The notes beneath the pieces were generated by a model. It saw nothing but the letters and a program-made list of their open reading frames with translations. It ran no database searches and had not been told where the DNA came from. A DNA stretch of 64,000 nt from NCBI RefSeq assembly GCF_900604485.1, contig NZ_UWOP01000001.1:2184501-2248500 (forward strand), read 5' to 3'. Position numbers and translations under genes: made by a program. Shown here piece by piece: positions 10,300 through 19,872 of the stretch. The stretch is from Enterococcus mediterraneensis. Lineage in GTDB: Bacteria > Bacillota > Bacilli > Lactobacillales > Enterococcaceae. How positions within the stretch are numbered: position 1 is the first letter of the stretch; each line of letters starts with the position of its first letter.

Positions 10300-11013
10300 A
10301 TGAAAATATTAGCTATCGATACATCCAATCAATCGTTGGCGGTTGGTTTAATGGAAGATGATCAAGTCGTTGGACAGCTCCAAACGGCTGTAAATAAAAA
10401 TCATAGCGTGACGTTGATGCCCGCGATCGCCGAATTAATGAAAATGGTTCGATGGACACCGCAAGATATTACGAGAATCGTAGTGGCGCAAGGACCGGGT
10501 TCATATACCGGGCTGCGTATCGGTGTTACTACCGGGAAAACATTAGCGGATACATTGTCTGCGGAATTAGTAGGAGTTTCCAGTTTGGCGGTGATTGCTG
10601 CCAATTGTCGCAATGAAGATGGCTGGATCGTTCCGCTTTTTGATGCTCGGCGCGGGAATGTATATGCCGGAGCATACCAGTGGCAGGATGGAAAATTAGT
10701 CAACGTTCTACCGGATCAGCACATTTCCTTGGAACAGCTGCTGACCAAACTTACTGAGCAAAAAGTTTTTTTTGTAGGCACAGATGTAGTAAAATTTGCA
10801 GAAAAAATCCGCGAGAATTTGCCAAATGCTGTCCTTAATAAAATACCAGAATGGAATCATCCGTCTGGGATCGTTCTTGCAGAACTAGGGGCGGCGGCAC
10901 AGCCGGTACCTATCGACAGCTTTTTGCCGGATTACTTGAAACGGGTAGAAGCGGAAGAAAAATGGTTGACCTCGCATGATCCAGGGGATGAGCAGTATGT
11001 TGAAAAAATTTAA
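10300..11013 (+). CDS. tsaB: tRNA threonylcarbamoyladenosine biosynthesis protein TsaB
   Basis: Partner of TsaD in the complex that installs threonylcarbamoyl on A37 of ANN-decoding tRNAs (t6A). The 237-residue protein is an ASKHA-fold member. It starts MKILAIDTSNQSLAVGL and contains the family motif QGPGSYTGLRIGVTTGKTLA (about residues 66-85). It lacks the full metal-binding site of TsaD, as is typical. An AAGGGATGAG SD precedes the ATG. It heads a tight cluster with two acetyltransferases and tsaD. Confidence 0.95.
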   Translation: MKILAIDTSNQSLAVGLMEDDQVVGQLQTAVNKNHSVTLMPAIAELMKMVRWTPQDITRIVVAQGPGSYTGLRIGVTTGKTLADTLSAELVGVSSLAVIAANCRNEDGWIVPLFDARRGNVYAGAYQWQDGKLVNVLPDQHISLEQLLTKLTEQKVFFVGTDVVKFAEKIRENLPNAVLNKIPEWNHPSGIVLAELGAAAQPVPIDSFLPDYLKRVEAEEKWLTSHDPGDEQYVEKI

Positions 11014-11539
11014 AACATTTCTTCAGTGTCTGCCTTTCAGGCAAGAAGAAACCTATCCTATGCAGATTCAAAAAATCGGCGAAAATGACTATTTGATCAG
11101 AAAAATGGCGCGAGAAGACGTTAAGGAACTGATAGATGTCCAGCGTATGGTTTATGATGGGAAAATCCCATGGACCAGATCAGCGTTTCTTTCAGAATTG
11201 TTGTCTGCACTGCCGCATCTATATCTTTGTGTAGAACATTCAGAAAGATTAGTGGGGTTTATCGGCTGCCGTCTTTCAGATGGTGACGGACACATCACGA
11301 ATATCGCGATCTTGCCAGCGTACCAAGGAAAAGGCTTAGGTACTTTTTTATTGAAAGAGATCGAAGCCTATGCCATCAAAAATCAGTGCACAAGTTTGTC
11401 CTTGGAAGTAAGATTGGGCAATCGTGAAGCGCAGCGGCTTTATCGTAAAGTCGGCTTTGTTTCCCGCGCGGTCAAAAACGGCTATTATGATGAAACAAAT
11501 GAAGACGCCTTGGATATGGTGAAATATATAAATGAATGA
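10997..11539 (+). CDS. GNAT-family N-acetyltransferase, RimI-like
   Basis: About 180 residues with a GNAT fold. The acetyl-CoA pyrophosphate-binding segment reads AILPAYQGKGLGTFLL (motif A), followed by SLEVRLGNREAQRLYRKVGF (motif B), typical of RimI-type ribosomal-protein-alanine acetyltransferases. The family acetylates N-termini such as that of S18. The ATG at 10997 is chosen because AGGGG lies about 9 nt upstream; in-frame ATGs at 10976 and 10988 have poor spacing. It overlaps the tsaB end by 17 bp and the next GNAT gene by 8 bp, indicating translational coupling. Confidence 0.85.
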   Translation: MLKKFKTFLQCLPFRQEETYPMQIQKIGENDYLIRKMAREDVKELIDVQRMVYDGKIPWTRSAFLSELLSALPHLYLCVEHSERLVGFIGCRLSDGDGHITNIAILPAYQGKGLGTFLLKEIEAYAIKNQCTSLSLEVRLGNREAQRLYRKVGFVSRAVKNGYYDETNEDALDMVKYINE

Positions 11540-11993
11540 ACCAAACGTAATACTTTATGAGAAAAAAGATAATCAGCAAACGGCCTCTGAGCTTTTTTTG
11601 TTGGCTGATGAGGCATATCCTCAAGGGTCGCCTTGGACAGAAGAACAGTTTATGAACGACCTTTCAGCAGAGCACAGCCGTTACCTGTTGTTGCAAATAG
11701 AGCAGCAGATCGCAGGTTTTATTGGTTATCAGCAAGTCCTTGATGAGGTAGAGATCTCAAATTTTGCAGTGGCATCTTCTCAGCAGAAAAACGGCTATGG
11801 TGGGAAGATATTAAAAGGGTTGTTTCAACAAGTCAGTGAAACGGCCGCTGTGATTTTTTTAGAAGTGCGGGTTTCCAATCATTCCGCACAAAATCTTTAT
11901 CTGGCAAACGGCTTCGAAGTGATCGGTCGGCGGAAGAATTATTATTCTGCACCGACGGAAGATGCATTGATCATGCGTAAGAAAGTGAGGTAA
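11532..11993 (+). CDS. rimI: Ribosomal protein S18-alanine N-acetyltransferase RimI
   Basis: A 153-residue GNAT protein of the usual RimI length. It has the acetyl-CoA site AVASSQQKNGYGGKIL and the hallmark block FLEVRVSNHSAQNLYLANGF, followed by RRKNYY. RimI is commonly encoded between tsaB and tsaD in Firmicutes. It overlaps the preceding GNAT gene and ends 6 bp before tsaD. Two adjacent RimI-like genes suggest either a duplication or different substrates. This one is closer to canonical RimI in size. Confidence 0.85.
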   Translation: MNEPNVILYEKKDNQQTASELFLLADEAYPQGSPWTEEQFMNDLSAEHSRYLLLQIEQQIAGFIGYQQVLDEVEISNFAVASSQQKNGYGGKILKGLFQQVSETAAVIFLEVRVSNHSAQNLYLANGFEVIGRRKNYYSAPTEDALIMRKKVR

Positions 11994-11999
11994 CGATCA

Positions 12000-13004
12000 A
12001 TGGATGAATTGATTTTAGCAATTGAAAGCAGCTGTGACGAAACAAGTGTCGCAGTTGTAAAAAATGGAGAGACGATCTGCAGTAATATCATCGCTTCTCA
12101 AATAAAAAGTCATCAGCGTTTTGGCGGTATAGTACCTGAAGTTGCCAGCCGCCACCATGTAGAACAAATCACCAGCTGTATCGATGAAGCAATGAGTGAA
12201 GCCGGTGTCGTGCCTTCAGATCTGCAAGCTGTCGCAGTGACTTATGGACCGGGTTTAGTAGGGTCGTTGCTGATCGGGATTTCCGCGGCAAAGGCGTTTG
12301 CTTGGGCTAATGGCTTACCATTGATTCCTGTAAGTCACATGGCAGGGCATATTTACGCAGCGCGTTTTGTTAAACCATTGGAATTTCCGTTGATGGCATT
12401 ATTAGTCAGCGGCGGGCATACAGAGTTGGTCTATATGGAAGAAGACGGCTCTTATGAGATCATCGGAGAAACTCGCGACGATGCGGCAGGAGAAGCCTAT
12501 GATAAAGTCGGTCGTGTATTGGGGCTGTCTTATCCTAGCGGGAAAGAAATCGATCGTATGGCTCATTTAGGAGCAGATACTTATCATCTGCCGCGGGCAA
12601 TGATCCATGAAGATAATTTTGATTTCAGTTTCAGCGGTTTGAAAAGCGCCTTTATCAATCTGGTCCACAATGCGCAACAACGAGGAGAAGAGCTTTCGCC
12701 AAATGATTTGGCAGCCAGTTTTCAAGCCAGTGTAGTAGACGTGTTGACTGAAAAAACAGTCAAAGCCTGTCAAAAATATCCCGTCAAACAATTGATCGTA
12801 GCCGGAGGGGTTGCGGCAAACCAAGGTCTGCGGGAAAGTCTTCAGGAAAAAATCGGTGAGCTTCCAAATGTTGAATTGGTGATTCCGCCATTGAAATTAT
12901 GCGGTGACAATGCAGCCATGATCGGAGCAGCCGCTCATATCGAATTGAAAAAACGTCATTTTGCTGATTGGCATCTAAATGCTGCACCCAGCTTATCTTT
13001 TTAA
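12000..13004 (+). CDS. tsaD: tRNA N6-adenosine threonylcarbamoyltransferase TsaD
   Basis: Catalytic subunit that transfers the threonylcarbamoyl group to A37 of ANN-decoding tRNAs. The 334-residue ASKHA protein starts [17 protein letters not shown]. It carries the metal-binding pair HMAGH (His113, His117) and the nucleotide-binding SGGHTELVY and PSGKEIDR segments. A further glycine motif, [12 protein letters not shown], lies near residue 265. A GTGAGG SD precedes the ATG. The gene ends the tsaB-rimI-rimI-tsaD cluster, and a terminator shared with the convergent arcR follows. Confidence 0.96.
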   Translation: MDELILAIESSCDETSVAVVKNGETICSNIIASQIKSHQRFGGIVPEVASRHHVEQITSCIDEAMSEAGVVPSDLQAVAVTYGPGLVGSLLIGISAAKAFAWANGLPLIPVSHMAGHIYAARFVKPLEFPLMALLVSGGHTELVYMEEDGSYEIIGETRDDAAGEAYDKVGRVLGLSYPSGKEIDRMAHLGADTYHLPRAMIHEDNFDFSFSGLKSAFINLVHNAQQRGEELSPNDLAASFQASVVDVLTEKTVKACQKYPVKQLIVAGGVAANQGLRESLQEKIGELPNVELVIPPLKLCGDNAAMIGAAAHIELKKRHFADWHLNAAPSLSF

Positions 13005-13011
13005 AAAATAA

Positions 13012-13089
13012 AAGATCCGCTTGTTGATCGAGCCGATCCTGACCGTTTACAAATTGGTTTGCAGGATCCTCGAAAGACAAGCGGATCTT
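13012..13089. terminator. Bidirectional terminator between tsaD and arcR
   Basis: AAGATCCGCTTGT (13012-13024) pairs exactly with 13077-13089, with further internal complementarity around GATCC sequences. It is flanked by A/T tracts on both sides, suiting termination of both convergent genes. Confidence 0.8.
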
Positions 13090-13091
13090 AT

Positions 13092-13766
13092 TTATTCATA
13101 AAAAGTAAAAATTTTTTTGTCGTAATCCAAACAACCGCTTTGCTTCAGTTTTTTGATCACTTGTCCGGCGGTTTCCCGTGTGGTCCCGCTGTTGACTGCC
13201 AGCTCTTTTAACGTGATGGGAAACGGGATCACGGTGGTATTTTTTGATTCTTTTTGCCCGAGTTCTTTTTTCAGTATGTAGAGATTTTGTTTGACGCGGT
13301 CATGGGCATTGGAAGTCAAGCCGGTCTGTAAGCGCAGTTGATGAGCTTCGATGATCTGATTTAATTTTTTAGTTAAATAAATCAGCTGTTTCGGGTTGTT
13401 TTGACAAACTTGTTCAAAAATATGAGCTGGAAAATAGAACGTTTCGATGTCTGTCATCGCCTGTGCACTATGACAATATGTTTTTTCGTGAAAAATTCCG
13501 CCTAAAGGAAAGACACTGTTGTTTGATACATAATCATAATAGTAATAAGTCGCACTTTCGTCATAACGTTCAAGGCGCACCAACCCATTTGTCACATAAT
13601 AAAGGCGATCCCTGGCATCTCCTTCATCAAAGAGTATCTGGCCTTTTTTGTAAGAACGAAAGATGACATTTCCTTTCAAAAGTTTGAATTCCTCATCAGT
13701 GAGCTGTTCAAAGTCTTTTTGATATCGCAAGCGAGAAAATTGAAAATCGGTTTTATCGACATACAT
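13092..13766 (-). CDS. arcR: Crp/Fnr-family transcriptional regulator, ArcR-type
   Basis: A 224-residue regulator with an N-terminal cyclic-nucleotide-binding-like beta-roll (KGQILFDEGDARDRLYYVTNG) and a C-terminal winged helix with recognition segment LAVNSGTTRETAGQVIKKL. It lacks an Fnr-type N-terminal cysteine cluster. ArcR proteins of this family activate arginine deiminase genes in enterococci and other Firmicutes. Here the gene is divergent from arcA across a 482-bp control region, which supports the name. The ATG at 13766 has GAGGG at good distance. Confidence 0.8.
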   Translation of the reverse strand: MYVDKTDFQFSRLRYQKDFEQLTDEEFKLLKGNVIFRSYKKGQILFDEGDARDRLYYVTNGLVRLERYDESATYYYYDYVSNNSVFPLGGIFHEKTYCHSAQAMTDIETFYFPAHIFEQVCQNNPKQLIYLTKKLNQIIEAHQLRLQTGLTSNAHDRVKQNLYILKKELGQKESKNTTVIPFPITLKELAVNSGTTRETAGQVIKKLKQSGCLDYDKKIFTFYE

Positions 13767-14248
13767 TTGTATCCCTCATTTCTTCCTTGTCTTCTACTAT
13801 CAATTGTGACTTTTTTGCTTCCGCTTGTAAAGAGGAAAAAGCAAAAAAGATACTAACTGTTTTTTTAGCATAACGACCATTAAATAAACTTTTGAGTGAA
13901 AATAAATAAAGAAATCCCTTGTCCGTCAAAAATGAATAATAGAATTATTTGTATAAAAAAATATACAAAAAACGAAAAATATTTATATTCAGTAAGCGAT
14001 AACAAAATTGTTGTAAAGCAAAATTTTTTTATATACATAAAAAAAAATAATTTGAATAAATATTTTTTTTGGCTATTTTTTGTATAAAAACAATCGCTTT
14101 TTTTGACAAAAAAGAATAAATACGATTAAATATAAATAACGCAGTCATTAGTGTGAAATATTTGGCATTTTTAATGTCTAATATTTCTGAAAGGGCTTAC
14201 TATGGCGCGTTATGCTAATACCGTAATCAACAACAAGGAGGCAGGAAA
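13767..14248. promoter_or_regulatory. arcR-arcA control region with ARG-box-like and Crp-like sites
   Basis: A 482-bp AT-rich region without a credible gene. Several ArgR-box-like sequences are visible: AATGAATAATAGAATTATTT (13931-13950), TGTATA N6 TATACA (13950-13967) and AGAATAAATACGATTAAATA (14113-14132). A TTGACA box at 14103-14108 is followed by an AT-rich -10 candidate near 14126-14132, inside the third site. The inverted repeat GAAATATT...AATATTTC (14155-14162, 14180-14187), preceded by TGTGA, may serve the Crp/Fnr-type regulator. A strong AGGAGG SD precedes arcA. Confidence 0.55.
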
Positions 14249-15478
14249 ATGGATAAACCAATTCACGTATTTTCTGAAATAGGGAAATTACAAACCGTCT
14301 TACTGAAAAGACCAGGGAAAGAAGTAGAAAACTTAACACCTGATATTATGGAACGTCTTTTGTTCGATGATATTCCCTATCTTCCAGTAGCGCAGGCTGA
14401 GCATGATGAATTTGCTCAAGTTTTGCAAGAAAACGGTGTAGAAACGTTATACTTGGAAAAATTAGCGGCAGAAGCAATCGATGCCGGTAATGTCAAAGAA
14501 GAATTCTTGAATCGAATGCTGGATGAATCTTTTATCGATTCTGCGGCTGTTCGTCAAGGTCTGTTTGAATATCTATCTTCAATGGGCACTCAAGAAATGG
14601 TGGACAAAGTGATGGCAGGTGTTCGAACAAATGAGTTGGATGTTAAGCCTCATTCACTGTTCGACCTTTCCAATGATGCCGACTATCCATTTTATATGGA
14701 TCCAATGCCAAACCTTTACTTTACACGCGACCCTTCCGCATCGATCGGAAATGGGATGTCTGTCAATAAAATGACATTTGAAGCGCGTCGTCGCGAATCA
14801 TTATTCACGACCTATATCTTGAATCATCATCCGCGTTTTGCCAACAAAGGTGTTGAAGTTTGGTTAGACCGGGATGAAGATGGACATATCGAAGGCGGAG
14901 ACGAATTGGTATTGAGCCATGAAGTTGTAGCAATCGGTATCTCACAACGGACACATGCACGTTCTATCGAAAAAATCGCTCGTAATCTATTTGCGAAAAA
15001 TGCCGGATTCAAAAAAGTATTGGCGATCAAGATCCCGAACAACCGGGCAATGATGCACTTAGATACAGTATTTACAATGGTAGATCATGACAAGTTTACG
15101 ATCCATCCAGCGATCCAAGATGCTGACGGCAAAATCGATGTGTACACTTTGGAAGCTGATGGCGACGATATCAAAATCTCCCACAGTCAAGATCTCCATG
15201 GTACACTGAAAGAAGCATTGCATCTAGACGATTTAGTATTGATCCCAACAGGTAACGGCGATGCGATCGTTGCACCTCGGGAACAATGGAACGACGGATC
15301 CAACACTTTAGCGATTGCCCCAGGAGTCGTGGTTACTTATAACCGCAACTATGTATCTAATGAATTACTGCGCAGCTATGGCATCAAAGTATTGGAGATT
15401 CATTCAAGTGAATTGTCTCGCGGTCGTGGTGGTCCACGCTGCATGAGCCAACCATTGATTCGAGAAGATTTGAAATAA
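14249..15478 (+). CDS. arcA: Arginine deiminase
   Basis: Hydrolyses L-arginine to citrulline and ammonia, the first step of the ADI pathway that yields ATP and counters acid stress. The 409-residue protein has the guanidine-modifying-enzyme motifs: FTRDPS near residue 161, EGGDELVL, and the nucleophile in [13 protein letters not shown], where Cys398 is the catalytic cysteine. The length is typical. First gene of arcABC, with a strong SD. Probably controlled by arginine through the ArgR-like and Crp-like sites upstream. Confidence 0.97.
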   Translation: MDKPIHVFSEIGKLQTVLLKRPGKEVENLTPDIMERLLFDDIPYLPVAQAEHDEFAQVLQENGVETLYLEKLAAEAIDAGNVKEEFLNRMLDESFIDSAAVRQGLFEYLSSMGTQEMVDKVMAGVRTNELDVKPHSLFDLSNDADYPFYMDPMPNLYFTRDPSASIGNGMSVNKMTFEARRRESLFTTYILNHHPRFANKGVEVWLDRDEDGHIEGGDELVLSHEVVAIGISQRTHARSIEKIARNLFAKNAGFKKVLAIKIPNNRAMMHLDTVFTMVDHDKFTIHPAIQDADGKIDVYTLEADGDDIKISHSQDLHGTLKEALHLDDLVLIPTGNGDAIVAPREQWNDGSNTLAIAPGVVVTYNRNYVSNELLRSYGIKVLEIHSSELSRGRGGPRCMSQPLIREDLK

Positions 15479-15485
15479 TCGACTA

Positions 15486-15523
15486 GCTGTTCAAAAGCGG
15501 GCGGACGTCCGCTTCTAGACAGC
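15486..15523 (+). other. Intercistronic hairpin between arcA and arcB
   Basis: AAGCGG (15495-15500) pairs with CCGCTT (15509-15514), extended by GCTGT with ACAGC (15486-15490, 15519-15523). There is no long T run, so it is more likely an mRNA stabiliser or processing site than a strong terminator. Confidence 0.5.
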
Positions 15524-15558
15524 ATCAATAATTACCCAAACTAAAGGAGAATAAAACT

Positions 15559-16578
15559 ATGAAAGATTCAGTATTCCAAGGAAGAAGTTTATTAGCCGAG
15601 AAAGATTTTACAAAAGAAGAATTACAATACTTGATCGATTTTTCTGAACATTTGAAAGATCTGAAAAAACGCGGTATTCCTCATCACTATCTAGAAGGAA
15701 AAAATATTGCGCTATTATTTGAAAAAACATCTACTCGTACACGGGCGGCCTTTACAACAGCGGCGATCGATTTAGGAGCACACCCTGAATATCTAGGTGC
15801 CAACGATATCCAATTAGGTAAAAAAGAGTCTACTGAAGATACAGCCCGCGTTTTAGGCAGTATGTTCGATGGGATCGAATTCCGCGGCTTCAGCCAAAAA
15901 ATGGTGGAAGAATTGGCTGAGTTTTCAGGCGTACCGGTTTGGAACGGCTTGACTGACGAATGGCATCCAACACAAATGATCGCTGACTTCTTAACAATCC
16001 AAGAAAACTTTGGCAAAGTAGAAGGCATCACAGTAGCTTATTGCGGCGACGGACGCAACAACATGGCGAATTCTTTATTAGTAACTGGTGCGATCTTAGG
16101 AACGAATATGCGTATCGTAGCGCCGAAAGAATTACAACCGGATGAAGAAATCGTAAAATTGGCAGAAGGCTTTGCTGCTGAATCTGGTGCTCAATTGATG
16201 ATCACTGATGATGTGGATAAAGGTGTAGACGGCGTGGACGTATTATATTCTGATGTCTGGGTATCAATGGGTGAAGAAGATAAATTTGAAGAACGGATCA
16301 AATTATTGAAACCTTATCAAATCAATATGGAAATGGTTGAAAAAACACACAACACTGACCGGTTGATCTTCTTGCACTGCTTACCAGCATTCCATGATAC
16401 AAACACTGTGTATGGTGAACAAATGAAAGAACGTTTCGGTATTACTGAGATGGAAGTGACAGACGAAGTGTTCCGCAGTAAATACGCTCGTCAATTCCAA
16501 CAAGCAGAAAACCGCATGCATTCAATCAAAGCTATCATGGCGGCTACTCTTGGAAACCTGTTTATTCCCCGAGTTTAA
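15559..16578 (+). CDS. arcB: Catabolic ornithine carbamoyltransferase
   Basis: Phosphorolyses citrulline to ornithine and carbamoyl phosphate, the second ADI-pathway step. The 339-residue protein has the carbamoyl-phosphate-binding motif STRTR (residues 58-62), [12 protein letters not shown] and the ornithine/catalytic segment HCLPAFHD. The length fits the catabolic OTC family. It has an AAAGGAG SD and lies 80 bp after arcA with an intervening hairpin. Its position in arcABC favours the catabolic over the anabolic (argF) role. Confidence 0.96.
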   Translation: MKDSVFQGRSLLAEKDFTKEELQYLIDFSEHLKDLKKRGIPHHYLEGKNIALLFEKTSTRTRAAFTTAAIDLGAHPEYLGANDIQLGKKESTEDTARVLGSMFDGIEFRGFSQKMVEELAEFSGVPVWNGLTDEWHPTQMIADFLTIQENFGKVEGITVAYCGDGRNNMANSLLVTGAILGTNMRIVAPKELQPDEEIVKLAEGFAAESGAQLMITDDVDKGVDGVDVLYSDVWVSMGEEDKFEERIKLLKPYQINMEMVEKTHNTDRLIFLHCLPAFHDTNTVYGEQMKERFGITEMEVTDEVFRSKYARQFQQAENRMHSIKAIMAATLGNLFIPRV

Positions 16579-16695
16579 TTAAAAAGACTACTTTAACAAA
16601 AGCGGGTCAGTATGTTGTAGGTTTGTAAAAACAAGCGACAGGCGCTGGCTCGCTTTGTCATTCTTAAAAACACCGGAAAAGGAGTGTCTTACACT

Positions 16696-17640
16696 ATGGC
16701 AAAACGAAAAGTCGTTGTTGCATTAGGCGGAAACGCGATCTTATCAGATGACGCAACAGCGAAAGCCCAACAACAAGCATTAAATGAAACTGCGAAATAT
16801 CTAGTGAAATTTATCGAACAAGGAGATGAATTGATCATCTCTCACGGCAACGGCCCACAAGTTGGAAACCTGTTGATCCAACAAGCGGCGGCGGATTCCG
16901 AGAAAACACCGGCAATGCCTTTAGATACTTGCGTAGCTATGACAGAAGGTTCGATCGGCTACTGGCTGCAAAATGCGATGGGCACTGTTTTAAAAGAAAA
17001 AGGGATCGATAAAGATGTCGTATCTCTTGTTACCCAAGTCATTGTTGATGAAAACGATCCTTCATTCAAAGATCCTTCAAAACCAGTTGGACCATTTTTC
17101 ACTGAAGAAGAAGCAAAACAACAGATGACAGATACTTCTGCTACGTTTAAAGAGGACGCGGGTCGCGGATGGCGCAAAGTTGTCGCTTCGCCAAAACCGA
17201 TCTCTATCAAAGAAGCACGAGTAATCGAAAGTTTAGTGGATCAGGGTGTGATCACCGTTTCTGTTGGGGGCGGCGGAATTCCTGTCGTTGAAACAGTCCA
17301 TGGCTTAGAAGGCCGAGAAGCGGTAATCGATAAAGACTTTGCTTCTGAAAAATTGGCAGAGATCATCGGCGCTGATTTGCTGATCATTTTGACAGGTGTC
17401 GACAATGTCTACGTCAACTATCAAAAACCAGATCAAAAGAAACTAGAAACAGTTACCGTTTCTGAAATGAAACAATATATTGAAGAAAAACAATTTGCGC
17501 CAGGCAGCATGCTGCCAAAAGTGCAAGCGGCTATTCAATTTGTTGAAGCGTGTCCAAACGCCAAAGCGATCATCACATCATTGGAAAACATCGAGAATCT
17601 GTTGACCAACGAAGATGGTACGATCGTAGTTGCAGACTAG
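16696..17640 (+). CDS. arcC: Carbamate kinase
   Basis: Transfers phosphate from carbamoyl phosphate to ADP, producing the ATP gained from arginine catabolism. The 314-residue amino-acid-kinase-fold protein shows [10 protein letters not shown] at the N-terminus, [10 protein letters not shown] (about residues 52-61), [11 protein letters not shown] and [11 protein letters not shown] near the C-terminus. The ATG at 16696 is preferred to an upstream in-frame GTG because it gives the canonical N-terminus and AAAGGAG lies upstream. It is the last gene of arcABC; no arcD follows, and a terminator comes next. Confidence 0.96.
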   Translation: MAKRKVVVALGGNAILSDDATAKAQQQALNETAKYLVKFIEQGDELIISHGNGPQVGNLLIQQAAADSEKTPAMPLDTCVAMTEGSIGYWLQNAMGTVLKEKGIDKDVVSLVTQVIVDENDPSFKDPSKPVGPFFTEEEAKQQMTDTSATFKEDAGRGWRKVVASPKPISIKEARVIESLVDQGVITVSVGGGGIPVVETVHGLEGREAVIDKDFASEKLAEIIGADLLIILTGVDNVYVNYQKPDQKKLETVTVSEMKQYIEEKQFAPGSMLPKVQAAIQFVEACPNAKAIITSLENIENLLTNEDGTIVVAD

Positions 17641-17677
17641 GTAGATCAATCTTTCGTCAGATGGATTTGATTTATAG

Positions 17678-17733
17678 ATAAGCGTCTTTACATCGTGGAT
17701 TTTTCTCCTTTAGGCCCGATGAAAGACGCTTAT
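17678..17733 (+). terminator. Terminator of the arcABC operon
   Basis: ATAAGCGTCTTT plus CATCG (17678-17695) pairs with CGATG plus AAAGACGCTTAT (17717-17733), forming a roughly 17-bp stem followed by T/A-rich sequence. Confidence 0.8.
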
Positions 17734-17788
17734 TTAAAAGGAATATTTAAAAAAAAGAAAAATACTAGCCATTCAAAAGAACTTTTGC

Positions 17789-18031
17789 TATAATCAGATG
17801 AAGTTTAATAAATGATTTGTTGAACAAGAGAGTATCTTTTGGGGAACATTCAGCGAGTTCGGGCAGGTGAGAGCCGGACAGGGAAGCAAAAGAGAAGCGC
17901 ACTTGGGAAAATCTGCGATGCAGACGGTCATCTGCCGTTATAAGATTAAGTAGGTTCTTTATAGAACAATTAGAGTGGTACCGCGGGTAATCTCGTCTCT
18001 GGTGATAGTTTTCACTGGGGGCTTTTTTTAT
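17789..18031 (+). promoter_or_regulatory. T-box riboswitch upstream of argS
   Basis: A promoter with an extended -10 (TTTGCTATAAT, -10 at 17789-17794) precedes a structured leader. The diagnostic T-box sequence TGGTACCGCG is at 17976-17985, just after a GTTCT/AGAAC stem. Stem I contains an AGTA loop-E-like motif and a candidate specifier CGC (17898-17900), an arginine codon, followed by A. A terminator stem GTCTCTGGTGA / TCACTGGGGGC (17995-18005, 18012-18022) and a T run end the leader. Uncharged tRNA-Arg is expected to stabilise the antiterminator and allow argS transcription. Confidence 0.88.
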
Positions 18032-18070
18032 TGCTTTCAAAAGAGACTCAACAATCAAGGAGGAACAGAA

Positions 18071-19762
18071 ATGAATAACAAAGATGTCGTTGCTAAAGCT
18101 ATTTATGATGTCGTGAAAGACGATCTATCATTGGAACAAGTTGCAAAATTATTGGAAAACCCAAAATCCGCTGATCACGGAGACGTTGCTTTTCCAGCTT
18201 TCGCATTAGCCAAAGCTTATCGTAAAGCACCGCAACAAATCGCTCCAGAATTAGCAGAAAAAATCGATCCTTCAGATTTTGAAAAAATCGAAGTCGTAGG
18301 ACCTTACCTAAACTTCTTCATGAACAAAGAAGTTATCAGCAAAAATGTTTTGGCCGCTGTTGTGAAAGAAAAAAATCATTACGGTGACGCGAATATCGGC
18401 GAAAACAAAAACGTCCCTATCGATATGTCTTCACCTAATATCGCTAAACCGATCTCTATGGGACATTTACGTTCTACTGTTATCGGGAATTCTATCGGCT
18501 TCATTTATGAAAAGATCGGCTACAAACCAATCCGTATCAATCACCTAGGCGACTGGGGCACACAGTTTGGTAAATTGATTGTAGCTTATAAAAAATGGGG
18601 CTCAGAAGAAGCAGTCAAAACTGAACCGATTAATGAATTATTACGTTTATATGTGCAATTCCACGAAGAAGTAGAAACGCAACCTGAACTGGATGATGAA
18701 GCACGTGCATGGTTCAAAAAACTAGAAGATAAAGATGAAGAAGCTGTTTCATTATGGCAATGGTTCCGTGATGAATCAATGAAAGAGTTCAACAAGATCT
18801 ACAATATGTTGGAAGTGAAATTCGATTCATTGAACGGTGAAGCATTCTACAATGACAAAATGGATGAAATCACTGATCTTCTTGAAGAAAAACATCTATT
18901 AAAAGAAGACCGCGGTGCTGAAATCGTCGATCTATCAGCTTATGACTTGAACCCTGCTTTGATCCGCAAATCAGACGGCGCTACGTTATACATCACTCGG
19001 GATCTAGCAGCAGCGTTGTACCGCAAACGGACATATGATTTCGCAAAATCTATCTATGTAGTAGGGAACGAACAAAGCTACCACTTCAAACAATTGAAAG
19101 CTGTCTTGAAGGAAATGGGCTTTGACTGGTCAGACGATATGCACCACATCGCTTTCGGTTTGATCACTCAAGGAGGTAAGAAATTATCTACTCGTAAAGG
19201 AAAGATCGTCTTGTTGGAAGAAGTGCTTAACCAAGCGATCGATTCCGCAAAAGAACAAATCTCTGAAAAGAATCCAGATCTTGAAAACAAAGACGAAGTT
19301 GCTAAACAAGTGGGTGTCGGAGCCGTTGTTTTCCATGACTTGAAAAATGATCGTTTGAATACTTTTGACTTCACTTTAGAAGAAGTCGTTCGTTTTGAAG
19401 GCGAAACTGGACCATACGTACAATATACTCACGCTCGTGCTATGAGTATCCTTGAAAAAGCGCAATTCGTTCCTGATGAAAACAAAAATTACGCATTAGC
19501 TGACGAAAGCAGCTGGGAAATCGTTAAACTGATCCAAAAATACCCAGAAACAGTCTTGCAAGCTGCGGAAAAATATGAACCATCCGTGATCGCAAAACAC
19601 GCTATCAAATTAGCACAAGCTTTCAACAAGTACTATGCACAAACAAAAGTCTTAGCTGAAGATGATCAAAAAGAAGCACGCTTGGCATTGGTTTATGCCG
19701 TGACTGTCTTGCTGAAAGAAGATCTGCGTCTGTTGGGATTACACGCACCAGATAAAATGTAA
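18071..19762 (+). CDS. argS: Arginyl-tRNA synthetase
   Basis: Charges tRNA-Arg. The 563-residue class I enzyme has the N-terminal additional domain, the HIGH-like signature [19 protein letters not shown] (around residues 121-139), the KMSKS equivalent LSTRKG, and a C-terminal DALR anticodon domain ending [10 protein letters not shown]. The ATG at 18071 follows AAGGAGGA; the frame stays open upstream into the T-box but without a start. Expression is probably set by the arginine T-box directly upstream, not by the arc promoter. Confidence 0.97.
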   Translation: MNNKDVVAKAIYDVVKDDLSLEQVAKLLENPKSADHGDVAFPAFALAKAYRKAPQQIAPELAEKIDPSDFEKIEVVGPYLNFFMNKEVISKNVLAAVVKEKNHYGDANIGENKNVPIDMSSPNIAKPISMGHLRSTVIGNSIGFIYEKIGYKPIRINHLGDWGTQFGKLIVAYKKWGSEEAVKTEPINELLRLYVQFHEEVETQPELDDEARAWFKKLEDKDEEAVSLWQWFRDESMKEFNKIYNMLEVKFDSLNGEAFYNDKMDEITDLLEEKHLLKEDRGAEIVDLSAYDLNPALIRKSDGATLYITRDLAAALYRKRTYDFAKSIYVVGNEQSYHFKQLKAVLKEMGFDWSDDMHHIAFGLITQGGKKLSTRKGKIVLLEEVLNQAIDSAKEQISEKNPDLENKDEVAKQVGVGAVVFHDLKNDRLNTFDFTLEEVVRFEGETGPYVQYTHARAMSILEKAQFVPDENKNYALADESSWEIVKLIQKYPETVLQAAEKYEPSVIAKHAIKLAQAFNKYYAQTKVLAEDDQKEARLALVYAVTVLLKEDLRLLGLHAPDKM

Positions 19763-19793
19763 AAACTCTTTCAAATCAGAAAGTTTATACCAA

Positions 19794-19831
19794 AAAACAC
19801 ACTGACCGCGAATAACCGGTCAGTGTGTTTT
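19794..19831. terminator. Terminator between argS and argR
   Basis: A 14-bp perfect stem (19794-19807 with 19818-19831) with A and T tracts on opposite sides, suited to bidirectional termination of the convergent genes argS and argR. Confidence 0.88.
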
Positions 19832-19872
19832 TGATTTGGCATCGATTTTTCTATCTTTGAGCTATCTTGGGA

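Noticed and set aside
13896-14087. 63-codon frame in the arcR-arcA gap
   Set aside because: It is low-complexity Lys/Asn/Phe/Ile-rich, has no SD, and overlaps the ARG-box-like sites; most likely chance in AT-rich DNA.
17690-18070. 97-codon minus-strand frame and the upstream extension of argS
   Set aside because: Both lie in the T-box leader, whose conserved RNA elements explain the sequence; argS starts at 18071 behind a strong SD.
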